Shown piece by piece: positions 44,309 to 52,534 of a stretch of DNA of 64,000 nt. The notes under the pieces are model-generated. The model worked only from the letters and a program-made list of their open reading frames with translations, was not told the origin of the DNA and ran no database searches. The DNA is from Flagellimonas myxillae. Its GTDB lineage: Bacteria; Bacteroidota; Bacteroidia; Flavobacteriales; Flavobacteriaceae. The stretch's first letter is position 1, and every line of letters begins with the position of its first letter. The stretch lies in assembly GCF_023502235.1 (NCBI RefSeq), contig NZ_JAMFLY010000002.1, forward strand, positions 885,667 through 949,666. The letters run 5' to 3'. A program made the position numbers and the translations under genes.

Positions 44309-44841
44309 TGGAACAGACCGCGGTAAACGAAAAACGATTTAAACGATGGATTACAATTATCTCCATTACTATTCCGGCTGTAGTGTTCCTACTGTTTGGG
44401 TATAAGATTCCCAATGCCAAGCCCCTTTCCTTTTTGCCACCCATATATGCATCCATTAATGGGTTGACCGCAATATTGTTGGTTTGGGCGGTCGTGGCCA
44501 TTAAAAATGGCAAACGGGGAACGCATCAAAAGTTAATGACGAGCTGCATGGTCTTGTCCGCCCTATTCTTGGTAATGTATGTGGCCTACCATATGACTTC
44601 CGATAGTACCAAATTTGGTGGGGAAGGCGCCATTCAATATCTCTACTTTTTCGTCCTTATTACGCATATAGCACTGTCTATTGCGGTGATTCCGCTGGTA
44701 CTGATTACTTATTCCAAAGGGTATCTCGGACAATTTCAGCAGCATAGAAAATGGGCCAAATTTACATTTCCGGTATGGCTCTATGTTGCCGTGACCGGGG
44801 TGGTGGTTTATCTTATGATTTCGCCCTATTATGCGCATTAA
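44308..44841 (+). CDS. DUF420 membrane protein
   Basis: A 177-residue protein with five hydrophobic segments and the DUF420 features GKRGTHQKLMTSCMVLSALF, FLVMYVAYHMT and HRKWAKFTFPVWLYVAVTG. DUF420 proteins are related to CtaM/YozB, needed for assembly of cytochrome aa3/caa3 in some Gram-positives, so a role in oxidase maturation fits the position after SCO. Start and stop overlap the neighbours (1 bp and 11 bp), indicating tight coupling. Confidence 0.88.
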   Translation: MEQTAVNEKRFKRWITIISITIPAVVFLLFGYKIPNAKPLSFLPPIYASINGLTAILLVWAVVAIKNGKRGTHQKLMTSCMVLSALFLVMYVAYHMTSDSTKFGGEGAIQYLYFFVLITHIALSIAVIPLVLITYSKGYLGQFQQHRKWAKFTFPVWLYVAVTGVVVYLMISPYYAH

Positions 44842-45109
44842 ATTCATTACATCCGGCCTTTCTTCTCAAAGAAGGAGAGTTCCAATTTTTAAATGGGGTC
44901 CAAAAGGGGTGTATCTGGTTCTTTTGGTTTTCTTTCTATTTCCCTCAATTACCGATGCCCAATGTGCCATGTGCAGGGCGGTTGTGGAGAGCGATGTGGA
45001 TGGAAGTACTGCCGAAGGAATCAACAATGGGATTGTTTATCTTATGGCCATTCCCTATGTCTTGGTCGGTGTACTTTTCTATTTTGTCTATAAAAAGCTC
45101 AGGAGTTAG
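44831..45109 (+). CDS. Small exported CxxC membrane protein
   Basis: A 92-residue protein with an N-terminal basic stretch and a signal-like hydrophobic segment (VYLVLLVFFLFP). CAMCRAVVES (a CxxC motif) lies just after the likely cleavage site TDAQ, and a second hydrophobic segment (YLMAIPYVLVGVLFYFVY) with a basic tail follows. Cx2C plus two membrane segments suggests metal or thiol chemistry in the periplasm, possibly copper handling for the oxidase. No family name is assigned. The start overlaps the DUF420 gene by 11 bp. It is the last gene of the locus. Confidence 0.75.
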   Translation: MRIKFITSGLSSQRRRVPIFKWGPKGVYLVLLVFFLFPSITDAQCAMCRAVVESDVDGSTAEGINNGIVYLMAIPYVLVGVLFYFVYKKLRS

Positions 45110-45200
45110 CCTTCTTTTCTTTTAAAACTTCAGGATTTTTGGGTTTAAATAGGGCTGTTAAGACTTTGAATCAGTCATTTAACAAAAATTTTCAACTATT

Positions 45201-45246
45201 CTTGTAACAATTTAACAACTTGTAAGTCCTATTACAAGAGTTACAA
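45201..45246. promoter_or_regulatory. Cluster of TTGTAA half-sites before the exporter operon
   Basis: CTTGTAA at 45201-45207 and 45219-45225 and the inverted TTACAAG at 45232-45238 and GTTACAA at 45240-45246 form nested inverted repeats. The inner pair is CTTGTAA-N6-TTACAAG and the outer TTGTAAC pairs with GTTACAA. The cluster ends 26 bp before the ATG of the ABC ATPase. It is probably an operator for the exporter operon; no regulator gene is adjacent. Confidence 0.5.
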
Positions 45247-45272
45247 TCCCAGATAGCTAAGATTAACCAATC

Positions 45273-45974
45273 ATGATAGAAATAAAAGATCTTCACAAGT
45301 CTTATAGAATGGGGAGTAATTCCCTTCACGTATTAAAGGGAATCAATTTTAAGGCAGAGGACGGGGAACTGGTCGCCATAATGGGCTCATCAGGTTCCGG
45401 TAAGTCCACTTTGCTTAACATCCTTGGAATGCTCGATGTGGCAGATTCAGGGGAATACACCCTGGACGATGTCCCGATCAAGGACCTAAGCGAAACCAAA
45501 GCTGCCCAATACAGGAATAAGTTCCTGGGGTTCATCTTCCAATCCTTTAACCTTATTAATTATAAATCAGCCTTGGAAAATGTAGCGCTTCCGCTTTACT
45601 ATCAAAAAGTAGGAAGAAAAGAGCGCCAAGAAAAAGCATTGAGCTATTTGGAAAAGGTGGGACTCAAGGAATGGGCAACCCATTTGCCCAGTGAGCTATC
45701 CGGAGGGCAAAAACAGCGTGTGGCCATAGCCAGGGCCATGGCGGCGGAACCCAAGGTACTATTGGCCGATGAGCCTACCGGAGCCTTGGATAGTACTACG
45801 TCTTACGAGGTTATGGACCTGATCCAAAAAATCAACGATGAGGGCAACACCATTTTGGTGGTTACCCACGAAGAAGATATTGCGCACATGTGCAAACGGA
45901 TCGTGCACCTTAAGGACGGTGTAATCGTGGAGGACAAAAAAATAGAACAAGTAAGGGCACAACAATATGTTTGA
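45273..45974 (+). CDS. MacB-type ABC transporter ATP-binding protein
   Basis: A 233-residue ABC ATPase with Walker A GSSGSGKST, Q-loop FQSFNLI, signature LSGGQKQRVAIARAMA, Walker B LLADEP and switch His in VVTHEED. The sequence is of the LolD/MacB branch, which powers extrusion of substrates from periplasm to outside through a TolC channel without carrying them across the inner membrane. The gene overlaps the first permease by 8 bp. The order ATPase, permease, permease, adaptor, TolC is typical of Bacteroidota exporters; the substrate is unknown. Confidence 0.92.
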   Translation: MIEIKDLHKSYRMGSNSLHVLKGINFKAEDGELVAIMGSSGSGKSTLLNILGMLDVADSGEYTLDDVPIKDLSETKAAQYRNKFLGFIFQSFNLINYKSALENVALPLYYQKVGRKERQEKALSYLEKVGLKEWATHLPSELSGGQKQRVAIARAMAAEPKVLLADEPTGALDSTTSYEVMDLIQKINDEGNTILVVTHEEDIAHMCKRIVHLKDGVIVEDKKIEQVRAQQYV

Positions 45975-47196
45975 TAGGGACATTTGGCAAGAAATTTTCC
46001 ATACCCTCAAGAACAACAAACTTCGAACGTTCTTGACAGGATTTTCCGTGGGTTGGGCCATCTTTATTTTGGTAATGCTGCTCGCTTCGGTAAACGGGAT
46101 GCAAAATGGATTCACCAGTCAGTTCAATGACGATGCCACCAATTCCATTTTTGTTCGCCCTGGTACCACTTCCAAAGCGTATGGGGGATTTGAGGCAGGA
46201 AGACGGATCCAACTCAAAAATGACGATTTTGATTATATAAAGAGCAGCTTTCCAAAGGATATTGAGTACATCAGCGCCCGATACTATTCCCGTACCACGG
46301 CTCGCTACCAAAGCGAAACAGGTAGCTACGGTGTACAAGGAGTACACCCGGACCATCAAATTATAGAAAAGACCTTGATCACAAAAGGAAGGTTCCTAAA
46401 CGAAGCCGATGTGATCAATAAGGCAAAAGTAGCCGTTCTTGGAAGGAAGGTGGCCGAGGATTTGTTCAAGGATGAAGATCCCTTGGGCAAGTTTGCGGAG
46501 TTCAACGGCCTCCCCTTTAGAGTGATTGGCATCTTTACAGATGAAGGAGATGATAATGCGGAAAGAATCATCTATGCCCCAGTATCTACTTACCAAAGAA
46601 TTTATGGGAATACCAACGACATTAGCCAGGTACTGCTCACGTATAACCCAACCTATGATCTAACCAAAGCGTTGGAATTCTCCGGAAGATTGGAGGATTT
46701 GATGAAGCGAAGACATAAAGTGTCGCCAGAGGATCAAGCTGGAATTTATGTATGGAACTACGCCGAGGCTTTCGATGATATCAGTAGTTTTTCGGCAGTA
46801 TTGAACGCTATTAGCATTGGGGTCGGTTTTCTCATTCTGATTGCCGGAATTGTGGGCATTGGAAACATTATGGTATTTACCATTAAAGAACGGACCAAAG
46901 AAATTGGGGTGCGGAAAGCCTTGGGAGCACAACCCAAACAGATTATCAATTTGGTATTGTTGGAGTCTACCTTTATTACGGCAATATCAGGGTTTATAGG
47001 TTTGATTTTTGCTTGGGTCATCCTCTCCGTTATCGGACCTACGATTAATACCCCTGCATTTACCAACCCCTCTGTGAGCTTGTCCACGGTAATCACCGCG
47101 ACCATTATTTTAATTGTGGCAGGGGTGTTGGCTGGATTGATACCCGCAATTAAAGCGGCAAATGTAAAACCCATTGTAGCACTTAGCGATAAATAA
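45967..47196 (+). CDS. MacB/FtsX-type ABC transporter permease
   Basis: A 409-residue permease: an N-terminal membrane helix (FLTGFSVGWAIFILVMLLAS), a large periplasmic MacB_PCD domain (about 45-265) and a C-terminal FtsX module of three helices with TIKERTKEIGVRKALGAQPK. It pairs with the second permease (47199-48455) as a heterodimer. Start overlaps the ATPase gene. Confidence 0.9.
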   Translation: MFDRDIWQEIFHTLKNNKLRTFLTGFSVGWAIFILVMLLASVNGMQNGFTSQFNDDATNSIFVRPGTTSKAYGGFEAGRRIQLKNDDFDYIKSSFPKDIEYISARYYSRTTARYQSETGSYGVQGVHPDHQIIEKTLITKGRFLNEADVINKAKVAVLGRKVAEDLFKDEDPLGKFAEFNGLPFRVIGIFTDEGDDNAERIIYAPVSTYQRIYGNTNDISQVLLTYNPTYDLTKALEFSGRLEDLMKRRHKVSPEDQAGIYVWNYAEAFDDISSFSAVLNAISIGVGFLILIAGIVGIGNIMVFTIKERTKEIGVRKALGAQPKQIINLVLLESTFITAISGFIGLIFAWVILSVIGPTINTPAFTNPSVSLSTVITATIILIVAGVLAGLIPAIKAANVKPIVALSDK

Positions 47197-47198
47197 TT

Positions 47199-48455
47199 AT
47201 GTGGTTGTTCGATAGAGATTTATGGACTGAAGTTTTCCACACCTTGGGAAAGAATATGTTCCGCACATTCCTGACCATGCTCGGAGTAATTTTCGCGATG
47301 ATCATTCTAATCCTGCTTTTGGGTTCTTCCAATGGGATGAGCAATGGCTTCGACAAGGTATTCGCAGGTACAGCTTCCAATAGCTTATTTGTCTGGGGAC
47401 AATCTACCTCCGAACCTTATAAAGGTTTTGAAAGAGGACGAAGAATACGGTACAAAATTGAGGATGCCGAAATCCTGAAACGGGAGATTCCGGAAATTGA
47501 AGTGTTGGCGCCCCGAATAGAGTTGGGTAGCCATAGGAGTGTGGTTACGGTATACCGAAACGGGCAGACCAGTGGTTCATCTGTCTATGGGGATTATCCC
47601 GAGATTGACAACATCACAAAAAAACGGTTGGTAGAAGGTCGATTTTTGAATAAAACTGACATCGAACATTCCAAAAAGGTATGTGTGATTGGGGAAGAGA
47701 CCTATAAACTTTTGTTTGATAAAGGAGAGGAAGCAATTGGAGAGGATATTAGAATAAATGGGGTGTTTTTCTCGGTAGTGGGTATCTACAAACCCAATAA
47801 CAACATCAATATAGATGGTGAAAATGCGGTGTTTATTCCGTTCACAACATTTCAAAAAGCATTTAACTCCGGAGACCGAATGGGTTGGATGGCTATTGCC
47901 GTTGAACCGAATACCAAGGTTCCAGTGGTCGAAAGCAAAATCAAGGATATCCTGAAAAACAAGTATGATATCCATCCAGATGATCAGCGGGCCATTGGTA
48001 GTTTCGACATGTCGGAGATCTTTAACAATATTTCGGCATTTACCAACGTCCTCAAAGGTTTCTCTTTCTTCGTTGGAATCTTCACCTTATTGGCTGGCGT
48101 AATTGCCATTAGCAATATCCTATTGATAACGGTAAAAGAGCGAACCAAAGAAATTGGTGTTCGAAGGGCACTTGGTGCTACACCGAAAGTGGTTAGGCGC
48201 CAAATAGTCGTAGAGGCTATTGTACTTACGGCCTTTGCGGGGTTGATTGGATTTGCCATTTCCGTAGGCATCCTGGCTATTTTAGATTCACTATGGGGCA
48301 GTGGGGAAGATTTCCCCTTTGTAAAACCGATGGTGAGCATCCCCCAATTTGTCATCTCATTTATACTGATGGTGGGCTTAAGCCTTTTAATTGGGATGAT
48401 TCCGGCCAATAAAGCAGTAAAGGTCAGACCCATCGAAGCCTTGAGGGAAGAATAA
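47199..48455 (+). CDS. MacB/FtsX-type ABC transporter permease (second subunit)
   Basis: A 418-residue paralogue of the previous gene with the same layout: an N-terminal helix (FLTMLGVIFAMIILILLLGS), a periplasmic domain and an FtsX module (TVKERTKEIGVRRALGATPK). The two share an N-terminal D/WxEVFHTL motif and many positions, so they come from a tandem duplication. It starts 2 bp after the first permease. Confidence 0.9.
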   Translation: MWLFDRDLWTEVFHTLGKNMFRTFLTMLGVIFAMIILILLLGSSNGMSNGFDKVFAGTASNSLFVWGQSTSEPYKGFERGRRIRYKIEDAEILKREIPEIEVLAPRIELGSHRSVVTVYRNGQTSGSSVYGDYPEIDNITKKRLVEGRFLNKTDIEHSKKVCVIGEETYKLLFDKGEEAIGEDIRINGVFFSVVGIYKPNNNINIDGENAVFIPFTTFQKAFNSGDRMGWMAIAVEPNTKVPVVESKIKDILKNKYDIHPDDQRAIGSFDMSEIFNNISAFTNVLKGFSFFVGIFTLLAGVIAISNILLITVKERTKEIGVRRALGATPKVVRRQIVVEAIVLTAFAGLIGFAISVGILAILDSLWGSGEDFPFVKPMVSIPQFVISFILMVGLSLLIGMIPANKAVKVRPIEALREE

Positions 48456-48501
48456 ATTGATAAACACAAACATTTAAATAACAACAATCAAAAAAGGAAT
48501 A

Positions 48502-49614
48502 ATGAACAAATACGTAAAATACGGGTTAATCACGATAGTGGCTATCGCAATTTTGGGAGCCGTGGTTTATTTTCTAAAACAGAACAGCACCCCAACCCAG
48601 ATTTATGAAACAGAATCTTTGGAACGAAAAGACATTGTCAATAAGGTCATTGTGACGGGCAAGGTCATTCCAGAGGATGAAATCAATATAAAGCCACAAA
48701 TTTCAGGAATCATCGATAAGATCCATTTGGAAGAAGGTGTCGATGTTAAAGCCGGGGACTTGATCGCAGTAATCAAGGTTGTTCCCAATGAACAATCCTT
48801 GAACCAAGCTCGCGGAAGGGTTAGAAATGCCGAACTTTCCCTGAACAACGCAAAAATTGAGTTCGACCGAAACAAAGCGCTTTTTGATAAGGGAGTAATT
48901 TCAAGCCAGGATTTCAACAATCAAAAGTTAACTTACGACCAAGCCGTACAGGAACTTTCCAATGCTAGAGCCGATTATCAAATTATTCGCAAAGGTTCTG
49001 CTGGTGGATCATCAAGTGCCAATACCAATATTAGGGCGACCGTATCCGGGACCATTTTGGAGATTCCTGTTGAGGAAGGAGATCAGGTAATTGAAAGTAA
49101 CAATTTCAACGATGGAACTACAATTGCCACTATTGCAGATATGACCAAAATGATTTTTGAAGGGGAAGTAGACGAAGCCGAAGTAGGAAAACTCAGCGTG
49201 GGAATGCCCTTGGAAATTAGTTTGGGAGCCCTTGAAAAAAACAAGTTTGATGCCGAACTAAAGTTTATTGCCCCCAAAGGTGTGGAAGAAGAAGGTGCGG
49301 TGCAATTTAAAATTGAGGGAGACCTCGTGGTCAACGATAGTACTTACGTAAGAGCGGGGTATAGCGCCAATGCTTCCATAGTACTTGAGGAGAAAAAAGA
49401 TGTTTTGGCCATCAAGGAAGCCTTGTTGCAATTTGATAAGGAAACAGAAAAACCCTATGTGGAAATAGAAACGGGAGAGAACGAATTTGAACGCAAAGAA
49501 CTGGAGCTAGGGGTTAGCGACGGAATTGATGTGGAAGTCGTATCTGGTCTGGAGGAAGGTGCCAAGATCAAGGTATGGAACAAATTGGAGAAGAAGAGCG
49601 ATGAGGATTCCTAA
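48502..49614 (+). CDS. Periplasmic adaptor of the exporter (MacA/HlyD type)
   Basis: A 370-residue membrane fusion protein: one N-terminal membrane segment (YGLITIVAIAILGAVVYFL), a barrel-sandwich/lipoyl half-motif ISGIIDKIHLEEGVDVKAGD, a coiled-coil hairpin (about 95-155), the second lipoyl half ATVSGTILEIPVEEGDQVIE and a beta-barrel domain. The adaptor links the MacB-type permeases to the outer-membrane channel encoded next. It lies 46 bp after the second permease. Confidence 0.9.
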   Translation: MNKYVKYGLITIVAIAILGAVVYFLKQNSTPTQIYETESLERKDIVNKVIVTGKVIPEDEINIKPQISGIIDKIHLEEGVDVKAGDLIAVIKVVPNEQSLNQARGRVRNAELSLNNAKIEFDRNKALFDKGVISSQDFNNQKLTYDQAVQELSNARADYQIIRKGSAGGSSSANTNIRATVSGTILEIPVEEGDQVIESNNFNDGTTIATIADMTKMIFEGEVDEAEVGKLSVGMPLEISLGALEKNKFDAELKFIAPKGVEEEGAVQFKIEGDLVVNDSTYVRAGYSANASIVLEEKKDVLAIKEALLQFDKETEKPYVEIETGENEFERKELELGVSDGIDVEVVSGLEEGAKIKVWNKLEKKSDEDS

Positions 49615-49654
49615 AATTGACCAACCTTTATTCTATCTGAAAATCAAAAAACGA

Positions 49655-51004
49655 ATGAAACTTAAGATCACATTACTTGTGGCCCTGGGTGCCGTATTCA
49701 TGTCCCATGGGCAAATGAAAAAGTGGACCTTGTTGGAATGCGTAACCTTTGCCGTGGAAAACAACCTCACTATAGAACAGTTTGAGCTGGATTTGGAAAC
49801 CGCCAAGATCGATAAGTCCGATGCCCTGGGAAATTTGCTTCCCAACCTAAACGGTTCGGCCTCCTTGTCCAGTAATACCGGTTTTTCCATTAATCCGACC
49901 AACAACTTGCCTACCAACAGTACGGCCTTTAACGTTAATGGAGGGATAAGTTCCAATGTAACCCTGTTCGATGGTCTAAGGAACATTCGACAGCTCAATA
50001 GGGCCAAATTAACAGCTATTGCCAGTCAGTATCGCCTAGACGACTTAAAGGATGACATCCGTTTGAGTGTTGCCAATGCCTATTTGGATATTATCTCCAA
50101 TAAGGAGCAATTACAAACTTTTAAGGCCCAATATGCCGTAACTGAGCAAGATTTAAAACGTACCAAGGAGTTGGTAGAGTCCGGTGTGGTTCCTAGAGGC
50201 GATTTGTTGGAAATTGAGGCCACTGCCGCCAATCAGGAACAACAGATTGTAAATGGGGAGAGCCTGGTATTGATTTCCCGTATCAACTTGGCCCAGTTGC
50301 TACAGATTACGGACTATGAAAACTTTGATGTAGCGGACGAAGAGTTCGAAATTCCTCCTTCTGATATATTGGAAAATTCCGCCAAGGTTATATTTGACAA
50401 GGCGTTGGGCTTTCGGAACGATATTAAGTTTTCCGAATCCAATGTTCAGCTTGCCGAAGAGGATTTAAAAATTGCCAAAGGAGCATATTCGCCAACACTG
50501 TCGGCATTTTTCCAGTACGGAACCAGATACTCTGATGTTACCCAAATACCGGATGAAAACGGGGTGCCTTTTACGCCAAATTTTACGGACCAATTGTGGA
50601 TTTTTGATGGTATTTCCTATGGAGCCCAATTAAATGTCCCCATCTTCAATGGTTGGAGTACCCGTAACAATGTAAAGCGCTCCCAAATTGATTTACAAAG
50701 GGCCAAATTGCAATATGAGCAGGACAAACTGGATTTGGAAACCAATATTCAGCAAGCTTATGTGGATGTGACCACTTTTTTTAAGGCCTATGAGGCTGCA
50801 GAAAAAACTTTGGAAGCAAGGAGATTGGCTTATGACTATGCCAAAGAAAGGTTTAATGTTGGCCTGATGAACGCCTTTGATTTCAGTCAGGCGCAATCTA
50901 GGGTGGACAATGCGGAAGCTGATGTAATCAGGACCAAATACGCCTATATTTTTAGGCTGAAGATTTTAGAGTTCTACTTCGGTATTCCAATTTCCCTAAA
51001 CTAG
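49655..51004 (+). CDS. TolC-family outer-membrane efflux protein
   Basis: A 449-residue channel protein with signal peptide (MKLKITLLVALGAVFMSHGQ), then the TolC/OEP layout of two repeats: WTLLECVTFAVENNLTIEQ and the coiled alpha-barrel segments such as DIRLSVANAYLDIISNKEQ and DLETNIQQAYVDVTTFFKAY. It forms the trimeric tunnel of the exporter. The frame is open upstream to within the adaptor gene, but the ATG at 49655 starts the signal peptide. It ends the operon. Confidence 0.92.
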   Translation: MKLKITLLVALGAVFMSHGQMKKWTLLECVTFAVENNLTIEQFELDLETAKIDKSDALGNLLPNLNGSASLSSNTGFSINPTNNLPTNSTAFNVNGGISSNVTLFDGLRNIRQLNRAKLTAIASQYRLDDLKDDIRLSVANAYLDIISNKEQLQTFKAQYAVTEQDLKRTKELVESGVVPRGDLLEIEATAANQEQQIVNGESLVLISRINLAQLLQITDYENFDVADEEFEIPPSDILENSAKVIFDKALGFRNDIKFSESNVQLAEEDLKIAKGAYSPTLSAFFQYGTRYSDVTQIPDENGVPFTPNFTDQLWIFDGISYGAQLNVPIFNGWSTRNNVKRSQIDLQRAKLQYEQDKLDLETNIQQAYVDVTTFFKAYEAAEKTLEARRLAYDYAKERFNVGLMNAFDFSQAQSRVDNAEADVIRTKYAYIFRLKILEFYFGIPISLN

Positions 51005-51012
51005 TATCTTTG
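51005..51012 (+). promoter_or_regulatory. -7 promoter element directly before tsaB
   Basis: TATCTTTG is a perfect TAnnTTTG and ends 8 bp before the ATG of tsaB, immediately after the stop codon of the TolC gene. Transcription would start close to the ATG, giving a nearly leaderless mRNA. No clear -33 was found. Confidence 0.5.
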
Positions 51013-51020
51013 TGGCCGCT

Positions 51021-51698
51021 ATGGCCATTATACTTAATTTAGAGACCGCAACCACAAACTGTTCCGTAAGTATTTCGAAGGGGACTGAGGTTGTTTTTTT
51101 AAAGGAAAACAATGCTATAAATTACTCTCATTCTGAGCAGTTGCATATATTTATACGGGAGGCCTTGGAAGAGGCTTCCCTTTCTTTTTCCGATTTGGAT
51201 GCCATTGCGGTAAGCATGGGCCCCGGTTCCTATACAGGACTAAGGATTGGGGTTTCCGCCGCTAAAGGGCTTTGTTTTTCCCTTGATTTACCCTTGATTT
51301 CCATTCCCACCCTTGAGAGTATGGCTTATCAAGTCGCTATTACAGAGGGGGAATTTATCGTTCCCGTTTTGGATGCGCGGCGTATGGAGGTCTACTCCGC
51401 AGTTTTTAACGTCCATAAAAATGAAATCAGAGAGACTAGGGCCGAGATTATTGACGAGAATTCATTTCAGGAGTTTTCCAGTAAAGGAAAAGTCCATCTG
51501 ATTGGCAGCGGAGCTGAAAAGTGCCAAGATGTCTTAAAAGGGGACAATTTTCAGTTTAACACCCAAATTGTACCATCGGCCAGGGAAATGGCCACGATTG
51601 CCTTTAACAAATTCCAAAACAAGGATTTTGAGGATGTGGCCTATTTTGAACCCTATTACCTAAAGGACTTCGTCCTTCAGACCAAGAAAAAAAGTTAG
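51021..51698 (+). CDS. tsaB: tRNA threonylcarbamoyladenosine synthesis protein TsaB
   Basis: TsaB is the inactive ASKHA-fold partner of TsaD in t6A37 modification of tRNA. The 225-residue protein opens with MAIILNLETATTNCSVSISK and has HSEQLH and the family block VSMGPGSYTGLRIGVSAAKG. A GTG at 51012 would add three residues but coincides with the -7 element; the ATG at 51021 is used. Its stop overlaps the end of the convergent mscS gene by 4 bp. Confidence 0.93.
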   Translation: MAIILNLETATTNCSVSISKGTEVVFLKENNAINYSHSEQLHIFIREALEEASLSFSDLDAIAVSMGPGSYTGLRIGVSAAKGLCFSLDLPLISIPTLESMAYQVAITEGEFIVPVLDARRMEVYSAVFNVHKNEIRETRAEIIDENSFQEFSSKGKVHLIGSGAEKCQDVLKGDNFQFNTQIVPSAREMATIAFNKFQNKDFEDVAYFEPYYLKDFVLQTKKKS

Positions 51699-52516
51699 TC
51701 GGGATTGTGCACCACCCGCTGCGGGAACGGTATTTCAATTCCAGCCTTATCAAACCGGAGTTTGGTTTCCTCGATTACATGAAAATGTGCCGGCCAGAAT
51801 ACCTCGTTTTTGGCCCAAAATCTAAGGGTAAGGTTTACTGAACTATCCCCAAGTTCCCCAACATAGACTTCAGGGGCAGGTTCCGTGAGAATATCGGCAT
51901 GCTCAGCACAAATTTGGAGTAGTATATCCTTGGCTGCCTTAATATTGGAACCATACCCAATGCCAACATCGAATTTGTCCCTACGGGTATCTTCCATATT
52001 GTAGTTGATGATGCTTCCGTTGGAGAGTTGCCCATTGGGAACAATGGCCACTTGATTGCCAAAGGTGTTGAGCTTGGTGCTGAAAATGGTAATTTGTTTT
52101 ACGCTTCCTTCAACCCCTTGGGCCGAAATCCAATCTCCGACCTTAAACGGTTTGAAAATAAGGATGAGCACGCCACCCGCAAAATTGGCCAAAGACCCTT
52201 GCAAGGCCAAGCCAATTGCTAAACCTGCGGCACCGATCATCGCAACCAAGGATGAGGACTTTACGCCCAATTGGGTGACCACCAAAACAAACAAAAGCAC
52301 TTTAAGCGCAATACTGATAAAGCTCTGTAAAAAACTCTCAAGAGTGGGGTCATAGTCCTTCTTTTCGAAGAACCGATGCACCATTTTATTGATGAACCGA
52401 ACAATCCATAGCCCTACAATAAAAATGACCACCGCCAAAATAAGGTCGGGCATAAAATCCCAAAACCATTCTAAGGCATGCTCAATATGTTGCTCAAAAT
52501 CCCTTAGTTGTTTCAT
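51695..52516 (-). CDS. Small-conductance mechanosensitive channel (MscS family)
   Basis: MscS opens under membrane tension to release solutes during hypo-osmotic shock. The 273-residue protein has three hydrophobic segments. The pore helix contains LVAMIGAAGLAIGLALQGSL followed by ANFAGGVLILIFKPFKVGDW, then a beta domain and a C-terminal alpha/beta domain ending RVVHNPD. Size matches the E. coli MscS. It follows the DUF255 gene on the same strand after 18 bp, so the two may be cotranscribed. Confidence 0.93.
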   Translation of the reverse strand: MKQLRDFEQHIEHALEWFWDFMPDLILAVVIFIVGLWIVRFINKMVHRFFEKKDYDPTLESFLQSFISIALKVLLFVLVVTQLGVKSSSLVAMIGAAGLAIGLALQGSLANFAGGVLILIFKPFKVGDWISAQGVEGSVKQITIFSTKLNTFGNQVAIVPNGQLSNGSIINYNMEDTRRDKFDVGIGYGSNIKAAKDILLQICAEHADILTEPAPEVYVGELGDSSVNLTLRFWAKNEVFWPAHFHVIEETKLRFDKAGIEIPFPQRVVHNPD

Positions 52517-52534
52517 TGCTAGTGATGGATTTTT

